From: Nemertoderma westbladi
Lineage: Eukaryota > Xenacoelomorpha > Nemertodermatida > Nemertodermatidae
Assembly (NCBI GenBank): GCA_032718475.1
Contig: JAUCBJ010004114.1
Span: 1 to 33,107 of the forward strand
DNA: 33,107 nucleotides
Reading direction: 5' to 3'
This document shows positions 1 through 9,965 of this stretch, piece after piece. The notes below the pieces were generated by a model. The model was not told where the DNA came from. It saw nothing but the letters and a program-made list of their open reading frames with translations, and did not search any database. A program made the position numbers and the translations under genes. Within the stretch, counting starts at the first letter, position 1; every line of letters starts with the position of its first letter.

Positions 1-6
1 ATATTG

Positions 7-77
7 CTATTTTCAAGGACTTCTAGAACATAGTATACATAGAATATATACTATGTTCTAGAAGTCCTTGCTATTTT
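7..77. mobile_element. 57-bp palindromic mini-insertion with 7-bp direct repeats
   Basis: Positions 14-37 and 47-70 are perfect 24-bp inverted repeats around a 9-nt loop. The palindrome is flanked on both sides by the direct repeat CTATTTT (7-13 and 71-77). This is the form expected of a very small fold-back or MITE-like insertion with a target duplication. It is too short to code for anything. The arms contain TTCTAGAA, a motif that recurs near 1060, 29341 and 30637. Calling it an insertion is inference from the duplicated flanks. Confidence 0.55.
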
Positions 78-1400
78 TCACTAGTTTTTTCATCTCACTT
101 AGATATCTTTTATTTCAGGTGTCTGTCTACCTGTAATTTTTCACCAGTGACTAAATTTTATTTCGCAATTTTTCAGATAACAAAATATTCAACCGGGATC
201 GAACTCGAAACCTTTGTGTCATGCTACAATTCACTGCTCGCTCATTGTTCCATCCAACCCCTAGAGAAAAAGATATCAATTATTCGAGTTATAGCTGTTG
301 AATGCTAAGTAATAATTATTCAAGATACATCAAATATTCGAGTTCTGTTGAATGCCAAGTAATAATTATTCAAGATAGATTTATTCATCATAACTGGTTA
401 CAGATGTTTACAAATAGCTTGTGGTAGTAAAAATTATAAATTATTGTTCATTGAATTCTATACTATAGCATATGTCACCAACAAGATTCAATTATTCCAA
501 TGATTTCTGTAGCATAAAAAAATAATGCATATTAATTATTACCAAATTAATCTAACTAATAATAATAATATACTTGTTCTACATACAGTATCAGTACAAT
601 AATGACAGGTTAATTACGTTTGAATATAAGATGGAATGATAATTAATGTTTAGATGTAGGGTATTGATTGTTGTGAGTATGTGCTAGATATAGCAGTAAT
701 AGTGTTATTAGGTAAGTAACATTATGAAACAATGTCTCATGTATACACTGTAGTGTTGCAACTACAGTATGTGTAGGTAAGTCAATGTGTCAGTGTTAAT
801 ATAGTATATTACATTTTTTATAATATATTTCACAAAACTGTAGCCAGGTTGAGATATTATTTACGTTTTTGTAAGTGTAAAGTATTTTAAATTTGAAGGC
901 TTTAAAAAAATACTTTAATTTAATGAATGAGAAAAAGTTGTTTTGAGAATATGAAGCAGTGTTACAAACTAGATGTTATGAGTTGATATTGGTTCTACAG
1001 AGTGATGCTGGGTTTTAGCACTATTAATTTTACAATTTTTTTTTAATTCACTGGCATTGTTCTAGAACTTAATAGAAATGTGAGCTAGACATTGAAGCAC
1101 TATCTAAAGGTAGGTGTGACAATGTGTGAAATATATTTCATGTATTGTGATCAAGTGAGATATTGTTATGATTATGAAAGCTAGTATGTTTAGTTAATAA
1201 AATATTTATTAGGTTATGAAGCTGTTTCTCGTGTATATAAAGTAGTGTTGTAATATATAAGTAGGTAAATAGTTAGTGATATTATTATATATTTATTGTG
1301 AGAAATGAACCAGTGTTTAAGTCTTTAATAATGAATAAGGTGATATTGTAACTATAGAGTAATGCTTGGATCTTAACACATGTTATATTCTATGAATTTC
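78..1400. other. AT-rich non-coding stretch with diverged duplications
   Basis: I see no coding region here. A roughly 46-50 bp segment is repeated twice at about 283-385 (ATTCGAGTT..GTTGAATG..AATAATTATTCAAGATA). On a larger scale, about 700-1020 and about 1205-1380 share a diverged series of words in the same order (for example TATTAGGTTATGAA, GTAGTGTTG, GAGTAATGCTTGG and their variants), which suggests an old tandem duplication next to the tetranucleotide array. Confidence 0.5.
190..262 (-). mobile_element. Possible tRNA-derived SINE head
   Basis: The minus strand at 195-212 reads as a tRNA T-arm/B-box (AGTTCGATCCC). It is preceded by a stretch at about 225-255 that could be a weak A-box (TGGAACAATGAGC). 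The spacing is tRNA-like, but I cannot build a convincing cloverleaf. I read it as a decayed tRNA-derived SINE promoter rather than a working tRNA. Confidence 0.35.
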
Positions 1401-4400
1401 ACCGACCGACCGACCGACCGACCGACCGACCGACCGACCGACCGACCGACCGACCGACCGACCGACCGACCGACCGACCGACCGACCGACCGACCGACCG
1501 ACCGACCGACCGACCGACCGACCGACCGACCGACCGACCGACCGACCGACCGACCGACCGACCGACCGACCGACCGACCGACCGACCGACCGACCGACCG
1601 ACCGACCGACCGACCGACCGACCGACCGACCGACCGACCGACCGACCGACCGACCGACCGACCGACCGACCGACCGACCGACCGACCGACCGACCGACCG
1701 ACCGACCGACCGACCGACCGACCGACCGACCGACCGACCGACCGACCGACCGACCGACCGACCGACCGACCGACCGACCGACCGACCGACCGACCGACCG
1801 ACCGACCGACCGACCGACCGACCGACCGACCGACCGACCGACCGACCGACCGACCGACCGACCGACCGACCGACCGACCGACCGACCGACCGACCGACCG
1901 ACCGACCGACCGACCGACCGACCGACCGACCGACCGACCGACCGACCGACCGACCGACCGACCGACCGACCGACCGACCGACCGACCGACCGACCGACCG
2001 ACCGACCGACCGACCGACCGACCGACCGACCGACCGACCGACCGACCGACCGACCGACCGACCGACCGACCGACCGACCGACCGACCGACCGACCGACCG
2101 ACCGACCGACCGACCGACCGACCGACCGACCGACCGACCGACCGACCGACCGACCGACCGACCGACCGACCGACCGACCGACCGACCGACCGACCGACCG
2201 ACCGACCGACCGACCGACCGACCGACCGACCGACCGACCGACCGACCGACCGACCGACCGACCGACCGACCGACCGACCGACCGACCGACCGACCGACCG
2301 ACCGACCGACCGACCGACCGACCGACCGACCGACCGACCGACCGACCGACCGACCGACCGACCGACCGACCGACCGACCGACCGACCGACCGACCGACCG
2401 ACCGACCGACCGACCGACCGACCGACCGACCGACCGACCGACCGACCGACCGACCGACCGACCGACCGACCGACCGACCGACCGACCGACCGACCGACCG
2501 ACCGACCGACCGACCGACCGACCGACCGACCGACCGACCGACCGACCGACCGACCGACCGACCGACCGACCGACCGACCGACCGACCGACCGACCGACCG
2601 ACCGACCGACCGACCGACCGACCGACCGACCGACCGACCGACCGACCGACCGACCGACCGACCGACCGACCGACCGACCGACCGACCGACCGACCGACCG
2701 ACCGACCGACCGACCGACCGACCGACCGACCGACCGACCGACCGACCGACCGACCGACCGACCGACCGACCGACCGACCGACCGACCGACCGACCGACCG
2801 ACCGACCGACCGACCGACCGACCGACCGACCGACCGACCGACCGACCGACCGACCGACCGACCGACCGACCGACCGACCGACCGACCGACCGACCGACCG
2901 ACCGACCGACCGACCGACCGACCGACCGACCGACCGACCGACCGACCGACCGACCGACCGACCGACCGACCGACCGACCGACCGACCGACCGACCGACCG
3001 ACCGACCGACCGACCGACCGACCGACCGACCGACCGACCGACCGACCGACCGACCGACCGACCGACCGACCGACCGACCGACCGACCGACCGACCGACCG
3101 ACCGACCGACCGACCGACCGACCGACCGACCGACCGACCGACCGACCGACCGACCGACCGACCGACCGACCGACCGACCGACCGACCGACCGACCGACCG
3201 ACCGACCGACCGACCGACCGACCGACCGACCGACCGACCGACCGACCGACCGACCGACCGACCGACCGACCGACCGACCGACCGACCGACCGACCGACCG
3301 ACCGACCGACCGACCGACCGACCGACCGACCGACCGACCGACCGACCGACCGACCGACCGACCGACCGACCGACCGACCGACCGACCGACCGACCGACCG
3401 ACCGACCGACCGACCGACCGACCGACCGACCGACCGACCGACCGACCGACCGACCGACCGACCGACCGACCGACCGACCGACCGACCGACCGACCGACCG
3501 ACCGACCGACCGACCGACCGACCGACCGACCGACCGACCGACCGACCGACCGACCGACCGACCGACCGACCGACCGACCGACCGACCGACCGACCGACCG
3601 ACCGACCGACCGACCGACCGACCGACCGACCGACCGACCGACCGACCGACCGACCGACCGACCGACCGACCGACCGACCGACCGACCGACCGACCGACCG
3701 ACCGACCGACCGACCGACCGACCGACCGACCGACCGACCGACCGACCGACCGACCGACCGACCGACCGACCGACCGACCGACCGACCGACCGACCGACCG
3801 ACCGACCGACCGACCGACCGACCGACCGACCGACCGACCGACCGACCGACCGACCGACCGACCGACCGACCGACCGACCGACCGACCGACCGACCGACCG
3901 ACCGACCGACCGACCGACCGACCGACCGACCGACCGACCGACCGACCGACCGACCGACCGACCGACCGACCGACCGACCGACCGACCGACCGACCGACCG
4001 ACCGACCGACCGACCGACCGACCGACCGACCGACCGACCGACCGACCGACCGACCGACCGACCGACCGACCGACCGACCGACCGACCGACCGACCGACCG
4101 ACCGACCGACCGACCGACCGACCGACCGACCGACCGACCGACCGACCGACCGACCGACCGACCGACCGACCGACCGACCGACCGACCGACCGACCGACCG
4201 ACCGACCGACCGACCGACCGACCGACCGACCGACCGACCGACCGACCGACCGACCGACCGACCGACCGACCGACCGACCGACCGACCGACCGACCGACCG
4301 ACCGACCGACCGACCGACCGACCGACCGACCGACCGACCGACCGACCGACCGACCGACCGACCGACCGACCGACCGACCGACCGACCGACCGACCGACCG

Positions 4401-5457
4401 ACCGACCGACCGACCGACCGACCGACCGACCGACCGACCGACCGACCGACCGACCGACCGACCGACCGACCGACCGACCGACCGACCGACCGACCGACCG
4501 ACCGACCGACCGACCGACCGACCGACCGACCGACCGACCGACCGACCGACCGACCGACCGACCGACCGACCGACCGACCGACCGACCGACCGACCGACCG
4601 ACCGACCGACCGACCGACCGACCGACCGACCGACCGACCGACCGACCGACCGACCGACCGACCGACCGACCGACCGACCGACCGACCGACCGACCGACCG
4701 ACCGACCGACCGACCGACCGACCGACCGACCGACCGACCGACCGACCGACCGACCGACCGACCGACCGACCGACCGACCGACCGACCGACCGACCGACCG
4801 ACCGACCGACCGACCGACCGACCGACCGACCGACCGACCGACCGACCGACCGACCGACCGACCGACCGACCGACCGACCGACCGACCGACCGACCGACCG
4901 ACCGACCGACCGACCGACCGACCGACCGACCGACCGACCGACCGACCGACCGACCGACCGACCGACCGACCGACCGACCGACCGACCGACCGACCGACCG
5001 ACCGACCGACCGACCGACCGACCGACCGACCGACCGACCGACCGACCGACCGACCGACCGACCGACCGACCGACCGACCGACCGACCGACCGACCGACCG
5101 ACCGACCGACCGACCGACCGACCGACCGACCGACCGACCGACCGACCGACCGACCGACCGACCGACCGACCGACCGACCGACCGACCGACCGACCGACCG
5201 ACCGACCGACCGACCGACCGACCGACCGACCGACCGACCGACCGACCGACCGACCGACCGACCGACCGACCGACCGACCGACCGACCGACCGACCGACCG
5301 ACCGACCGACCGACCGACCGACCGACCGACCGACCGACCGACCGACCGACCGACCGACCGACCGACCGACCGACCGACCGACCGACCGACCGACCGACCG
5401 ACCGACCGACCGACCGACCGACCGACCGACCGACCGACCGACCGACCGACCGACCGA
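1401..5457. repeat. (ACCG)n tetranucleotide array, about 1,014 copies
   Basis: About 4.06 kb of uninterrupted ACCG/CGGT units, with no visible substitution until the junction at 5457. It starts directly after TGAATTTC. Long open frames on both strands (repeats of Pro-Thr-Asp-Arg on plus, Ser-Val-Gly-Arg on minus) are only a result of a 4-bp repeat lacking stop codons and are not genes. Such purity suggests recent expansion, active homogenisation, or consensus smoothing in the assembly. Confidence 0.97.
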
Positions 5458-6467
5458 CTGACCTGACTGACTGACTGACTGACTGACTGACTGACTGACT
5501 GACTGACTGACTGACTGACTGACTGACTGACTGACTGACTGACTGACTGACTGACTGACTGACTGACTGACTGACTGACTGACTGACTGACTGACTGACT
5601 GACTGACTGACTGACTGACTGACTGACTGACTGACTGACTGACTGACTGACTGACTGACTGACTGACTGACTGACTGACTGACTGACTGACTGACTGACT
5701 GACTGACTGACTGACTGACTGACTGACTGACTGACTGACTGACTGACTGACTGACTGACTGACTGACTGACTGACTGACTGACTGACTGACTGACTGACT
5801 GACTGACTGACTGACTGACTGACTGACTGACTGACTGACTGACTGACTGACTGACTGACTGACTGACTGACTGACTGACTGACTGACTGACTGACTGACT
5901 GACTGACTGACTGACTGACTGACTGACTGACTGACTGACTGACTGACTGACTGACTGACTGACTGACTGACTGACTGACTGACTGACTGACTGACTGACT
6001 GACTGACTGACTGACTGACTGACTGACTGACTGACTGACTGACTGACTGACTGACTGACTGACTGACTGACTGACTGACTGACTGACTGACTGACTGACT
6101 GACTGACTGACTGACTGACTGACTGACTGACTGACTGACTGACTGACTGACTGACTGACTGACTGACTGACTGACTGACTGACTGACTGACTGACTGACT
6201 GACTGACTGACTGACTGACTGACTGACTGACTGACTGACTGACTGACTGACTGACTGACTGACTGACTGACTGACTGACTGACTGACTGACTGACTGACT
6301 GACTGACTGACTGACTGACTGACTGACTGACTGACTGACTGACTGACTGACTGACTGACTGACTGACTGACTGACTGACTGACTGACTGACTGACTGACT
6401 GACTGACTGACTGACTGACTGACTGACTGACTGACTGACTGACTGACTGACTGACTGACTGACTGAC
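5458..6467. repeat. (ACTG)n tetranucleotide array, about 250 copies
   Basis: About 1 kb of pure ACTG/CAGT units directly following the ACCG array. The unit differs from ACCG by one C-to-T change in the CpG. The junction contains one 5-nt unit (ACCTG at 5461-5465), after which the array is again perfectly regular up to 6467. The minus-strand Ser-Val-Ser-Gln frame is an artefact of the repeat. Confidence 0.97.
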
Positions 6468-6489
6468 ATAATAGTATATCTTTTTACAA

Positions 6490-6618
6490 GTTTATGTCCG
6501 ATCGGTAGAGCAACTGTATGGGGAAATTATCACAAAAATTTAGCAGCTCAACTCTTCCTATCCCCAGCGCAAATACCAGGGGGGGGGGGGGTGGGTCGAT
6601 CCCGTGTCACAGAACATG
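6490..6618 (+). mobile_element. Possible tRNA-derived SINE fragment with G-tract
   Basis: An A-box-like word (GATCGGTAGAGCA, about 6500-6512) and a B-box-like word (GGTCGATCCCG, about 6594-6604) lie in the same orientation. They are about 80 nt apart, longer than in a normal tRNA. A run of 13 G sits just before the B-box. This looks like a degraded SINE head rather than a functional tRNA. Confidence 0.3.
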
Positions 6619-6744
6619 GAAAAACACGAAAATGCTTATCAGTCATTTATCAAATGCTTAGAAATAAACATATAAATATGTTTGTTGTTATGTTGATTTC
6701 ATACATATAAAGTGGACAGTCAAAGTGTTAAAAGTTGTAATAAA
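6619..6744. other. Short AT-rich spacer, nothing recognised
   Basis: Between the SINE-like piece and the integrase fragment I see no gene or repeat. Confidence 0.4.
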
Positions 6745-6890
6745 TTAGGACTTTAAGTTTGTTAAACCCGGCCAGTAAAAGCACTGCCTCACCCGGCCGA
6801 GTGTCTGTTCAATGCCTTGGTGGCTGGCTTGTAAATGCCGCAGCAGCGTGAAGGATGACGAGTCAATAGCCATAGAGAACAAGGACAGCA
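6745..6890 (-). pseudogene. Ty3/gypsy-type integrase zinc-binding fragment
   Basis: The minus strand encodes about 45 residues ending at a stop at 6745-6747. They contain the H-x4-H pair (HLQASHQG), a T-L-x-R-V segment and the YWPG motif of the H2C2 domain found at the N-terminus of Ty3/gypsy integrases. The CxxC half of the zinc finger and the catalytic core are absent, so this is a scrap, not a gene. On its 5' side the reading frame runs into the 55-bp satellite array, where the protein becomes repetitive and meaningless. The family call rests on the zinc-finger pattern and is fairly firm. The YWPG form separates it from the BEL/Pao integrase elsewhere in the window. Confidence 0.75.
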
Positions 6891-7361
6891 TCATCTGTTG
6901 TATGTTCTTGGCGAACTGGCCAGTGGGTTTGATTACATAATAGCAGCATCTGTTGTAAGTTCTTCGCGAACTGGCCAGTGGGTTTGTTTTACATAATAGC
7001 AGCATCTGTTGTAAGTTATTAGCGAACTGGCCAGTGGGTATGATTATATAATTAATAGCAGCATCTGTTGTAAGTTCTTCGCGAACTGGCCAGTGGGTTT
7101 GATTACATAATAGCAGCATCTGTTGTAAGTTCTTGGCGAACTGGCCAGTGGTTTTGTTTACATAATAGCAGCATCTGTTGTAAGTTCTTCGCGAACTGGC
7201 CACTGGGTTTGATTACATAATAGCAGCATCTGTTGTAAGTTCTTGGCGAACTGGCCAGTGGGTTTGATTACATAATTGCAGCATCTGTTGTAAGTTCTTG
7301 GCGAACTGGCCAGTGGTTTTGTTTACAAAATAGCAGCATCTATTGTAAGTTCTTCGCGAAC
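6891..7361. repeat. 55-bp satellite array, left half (about 8.5 copies)
   Basis: Direct repeats of about 55 bp. Each unit contains CGAACTGGCCAGTGG, a TTTACATAATAGCAGCATC core and TGTTGTAAGTTCTT. Units carry a 10-bp palindrome (ACTGGCCAGT), and many also carry an 8-bp palindrome directly before it (TTCGCGAA, or its TTGGCGAA variant). Two main variants (GGGTTTGATT and GGTTTTGTTT) are interspersed. The array stops in mid-unit at 7361, where the LTR element begins, and resumes at 27037. Confidence 0.93.
7357..7361. other. Left target-site duplication CGAAC
   Basis: CGAAC precedes the TG of the 5' LTR and recurs directly after the CA of the 3' LTR at 27037-27041. A 5-bp duplication is typical of BEL/Pao integration. 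Every satellite unit contains CGAAC, so the match is what insertion into this array would give. Confidence 0.85.
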
Positions 7362-7422
7362 TGTTAGCTTATCCAATTCCGCTAACGACCCCATAAAGTG
7401 AGCCGTTAAGCAATATTGGGAA

Positions 7423-7453
7423 CACGAGGTTGATTACCAATATCAACCTCGTG
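7423..7453 (+). promoter_or_regulatory. Conserved LTR hairpin (12-bp stem)
   Basis: CACGAGGTTGAT and ATCAACCTCGTG pair perfectly around a 7-nt loop. The same hairpin occurs in the other LTRs at 16792-16822, 26543-26573, 27877-27904 and 32965-32991. In the 27815 LTR the stem bases differ, with changes on both sides that keep pairing. Selection on an RNA or DNA structure is inferred, and its role is unknown. Confidence 0.75.
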
Positions 7454-7586
7454 TCACCCCAATAAAGTGGGAAGGATAAACATACGCACAATAGGGGTCA
7501 GGGGTTACACCCCTGAAAGAGAGAGAATAGCAAGGGCGAAGGGAAGCACTTCAGGAGAGGTAAAAGGGCGACAACAGGGTTATTAG

Positions 7587-7645
7587 CCAATGGGGGGAAG
7601 GCACCGGCTGAGTAACGTAACTTGGCCAACCGTGCAATATATATT
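7587..7645 (+). promoter_or_regulatory. LTR promoter: CCAAT box and TATA-like box
   Basis: GCCAAT occurs in all four LTR subfamilies, followed by a G-rich run. A TATATATT element lies about 47 bp downstream. This is a plausible RNA polymerase II promoter for the element, with transcription expected to start a few tens of bases after 7645. The start site itself is not visible. Confidence 0.55.
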
Positions 7646-7830
7646 ATCAGTACAGTAATCATTTCTTTCACTTGTAGTAAGTCAGCTTAGCTAGGGTAGT
7701 ACCGGAACTTCAATTACCGTCTTCGTATACCATCCGTGTATCCAATATCATATCTTATATTTTGTGTTATCATACTTTGTGCCTTATATTATATCCTATA
7801 CTATTATACCCGGAACTATATACAGCGATC

Positions 7831-7836
7831 AATAAA
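7831..7836 (+). terminator. Polyadenylation signal AATAAA in LTR
   Basis: AATAAA lies upstream of the conserved GGCGGGGACGCGT box. The same signal is at 26951-26956 in the 3' LTR, where it would act in 3'-end formation. Confidence 0.6.
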
Positions 7837-7916
7837 CTCTCTTTAGCTTTCACACACGGCGGGGACGCGTAGATTGAAAACCGGATAAACCGGGATCCTC
7901 CATAGATCCCGTCACA

Positions 7917-7997
7917 GTAATTGAAAGCCAAACTGCTGCCCTAGTTAAACGGTAACTAAAGACCAACAGCCCAAACTGACTGCCAGATACCAGCAAG
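7917..7997 (+). other. Leader between LTR and gag
   Basis: About 80 nt of untranslated leader. A primer-binding site is expected here, but I could not match it to a tRNA 3' end. The leader after the LTR at 27815 is similar only in scattered words (AATTGA, CAACTGCC). Confidence 0.4.
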
Positions 7998-9143
7998 ATG
8001 AGTCAAAAGGGAGAAACGACACCGCCGCGGACCCCGGACGGAGACCTGACGATCCGTGAGGCCGCGACCAGACGGTATAGACCCGCGACGCCGGACCCAT
8101 CGGTAACGGGCGATCCGGCAATCCAAGGTAAGGGGGGCTGTCTGCAACCGGAGAGCGAGTCGAGAGAAGGAGGAGACAAGAAGGGAGAAGAGAAAGACGA
8201 GTCGACGCGGAGCAAGGGTCGACGTACCGATGTCGCTGGCCAGCCACAGGCCGAGGGCGACGGACGGCCCACCGGAATGGCGACGGTGGGGCCGACGGTA
8301 CGACGCCGGACCTGGAGAGAAGGAGGAGATGTCGGCGATGAGGACGTCGGGGTCAGCGATCGACTTTGACGGGCCTACAACGCGACCCGGAAGCTGCTTA
8401 AAGAGGCCAAAGGAGGGGCGAAGATAGATGAGGTAAAGTTGAAGAAAAGACTACATGAGTCGAATGAACATTTCAAATACCTAATGCGCTTTGGACAGAG
8501 AGAACTAGCCGAGAACAGAGCGAGAGGGGTTGCCAGCGAACTGTCTGATCTATGGAAGTGTATGGGTATGCGGGCTAGTGTAGTGTACATAGGGCCATAC
8601 TTAGTCGATGCCCGGGGAATAAAATCAGTGGGTTGGAGGAGACCGCAGGAGGGCGAATCCGAGGTTAACCCTGAAGATTCGGTCTCGTCGGTCGGAGAAA
8701 GTTCCGGGAGGCGGGGGAAAGTTAGTAGGATGGGAAGACGGAGGGAATCCGTCACAACCGATAAGGCTGCTACATCCTCCGCAAAAGGAAGACAGGTGGC
8801 GGCAATAAATCTGGCGTGCGAACTCGATCTGGCGGCGCAGAGTCAGAGAGAATTCGAGAGACGGTTAGAGGAAGTGAGCGCGCTATTAGAGAAGGAGAAA
8901 GAACTAGTTAGAGAAAATAGAGAGAAAGCTGAGAAGGTCGCGAGAAGCTTTAGGGAGCGTGAGGCGAGAGAGCAAAGTGAGCGCAAGGAGCGTGAGGCGA
9001 GAGAGCAAAGTGAGCGCAAGGAGCGTGAGGCGAGAGAAACAGAGTTAATGAAACAGAATTTGCAAGAGGATACAGAGAGAGAGAGAACGGGAAAGCGTGT
9101 GCGGGATGGTATACATACAGGCCCAGATAAGCGAACTTATTGA
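7998..9143 (+). pseudogene. Gag-like ORF, N-terminal part, one in-frame UGA
   Basis: The frame opens with ATG at 7998, the first ATG after the LTR, and runs to a TGA at 9141. It is interrupted once by TGA at 8367-8369, followed by CGG. The first 123 codons are low-complexity, rich in Arg, Asp, Gly and Pro. Their start shares its PPRTPD words with the gag start at 28528. After the stop comes a helical, charged segment (KKRLHESNEHFKYLMRFGQ), then a likely coiled coil at about 8840-9060, partly made of an 11-residue repeat. The position after the 5' LTR makes Gag the natural reading, but I recognise no standard Gag domain (no DUF1759, no zinc knuckle). UGA followed by CGG is a context known to favour readthrough in some plant viruses. 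Simple decay is more likely, since later parts also change frame. Confidence 0.6.
8955..9042 (+). repeat. 33-bp coding repeat in gag coiled coil
   Basis: Two identical 33-bp units start at 8955 and 8988, with a partial third at 9021. They encode EREAREQSERK, an 11-residue heptad-compatible unit, so the repeat lengthens the coiled coil without breaking frame. The lack of differences suggests recent duplication. Confidence 0.8.
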
Positions 9144-9354
9144 GTATCAAACCAGAAAGAAACACAAACTGAAAATGGCGCAGATGGGGTTGTCAGAGAG
9201 TGACGCTGGCTCGAGTGCTCTCGAAGAGCCAAGGGCCGTGGATACATTTATTAATACCCCACGTACAGGGACCGCACGACAGACCCGAGTCTGGTATGAC
9301 CGTACGGGCGGGGGGGGGGGGGGGGGGGGTGGGGTAATAATAATAATACAGTAG
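9098..9354 (+). pseudogene. Gag continuation in shifted frame, ending in poly-G
   Basis: From about 9098 the protein-like reading moves by one frame relative to the upstream gag (IQAQISELIEYQTRKKHK onward) and continues to a run of 20 G at 9310-9329. The G-run encodes glycines and is where frame is lost again: past it, the frame that leads into the Asn-rich segment is the open one. This suggests one originally continuous gag whose frame was disturbed near 9100 and by length change in the G-run. An assembly length error in the homopolymer is equally possible. Confidence 0.45.
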
Positions 9355-9965
9355 ACGACGTTAATATTAATAGTACCGTATTGGATAATTCTAACCAAAC
9401 CTTTATTCCAGGAAATACTTTACCTAGTAGTAGTAATTTAAACTTAAATACAAATAATCCAAATAATTTAAATAATAGTACGAATTCGAATTTACAAATT
9501 AATCCAAATAATTTAAATAATGATCCAAATCCGAATTTGCAAAATAATTCAAATAATGTACCCACGCAAAATAATTCAAATAATCTTATCTCGAACGAAC
9601 AAAATAATTCTGTTTCTAATTTTGGTGCACAAAATGATTTAGGTGAACTAGGGGACCAAATTGGTTTAACAGGCGACAATCACAGTGGTGCTATTAATGT
9701 GAACGTGTCGGACGTACGCAACCCGGCAGACGGGGGCCTGGTAGGCCACGTAGTTGGTAGGCAGGAGGTGGCGGGGTTGAGCCAACCCGAGGTGGGCCTG
9801 GTAGGCCACGCAGTAGTAGAGAGAGAGGCGGGGGTGAATAGACCCAGCCTTAGTAGAGACAGTGCGTCGACTAGAGAAGGGTGTAGAGGTGAAGTAGGAG
9901 ATGGTGAAGTTAGATGCGGTAGGTGGGGGGGGGGGGGCTACGGGCGCCCCACCACGACAGATTAG
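9333..9965 (+). pseudogene. Gag segment with Asn-rich, prion-like stretch
   Basis: This frame is open from the poly-G tract to TAG at 9963-9965. About 85 residues (9387-9650) are dominated by Asn, with Ser, Leu, Pro and Gln (NLNNSTNSNLQINPNNLNN and similar). The DNA is AT-rich and uses almost only AAT for Asn, in sharp contrast to the GC-rich flanks. The remainder is Gly/Val/Arg-rich and includes two copies of a GGCCTGGTAGGCCAC word. A 13-G tract (9925-9937) precedes the stop and may have disturbed frame. Its location inside gag suggests a low-complexity insertion that could promote self-assembly. That role is speculation. Confidence 0.5.

Larger units (their letters stand above)
7362..7916 (+). 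repeat. 5' LTR, subfamily A (555 bp)
   Basis: The LTR starts TGTTAGC and ends CCCGTCACA. It contains a CCAAT box (7587-7591), a TATA-like TATATATT (7638-7645) and AATAAA (7831-7836), so U3, R and U5 are roughly in the usual order. Two hairpins stand out: GTTAGC/GCTAAC at 7363-7386 and a 12-bp stem at 7423-7453. A third, GGGATC/GATCCC, lies near the 3' end. I could not identify a tRNA primer-binding site in the sequence directly after it. Confidence 0.92.

Noticed and set aside
190-262. Functional tRNA gene
   Set aside because: B-box present but no acceptor pairing or clear anticodon stem, so it was treated as a SINE-like relic.
1373-6469. Very long open frames on both strands (Ser-Val-Ser-Gln/Ser-Val-Gly-Arg and Pro-Thr-Asp-Arg repeats)
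   Set aside because: They are forced by a 4-bp repeat without stop codons and have no gene-like ends.
6891-7361. CRISPR-like array
   Set aside because: The 55-bp units are contiguous direct repeats with no unique spacers, in eukaryotic repeat DNA.
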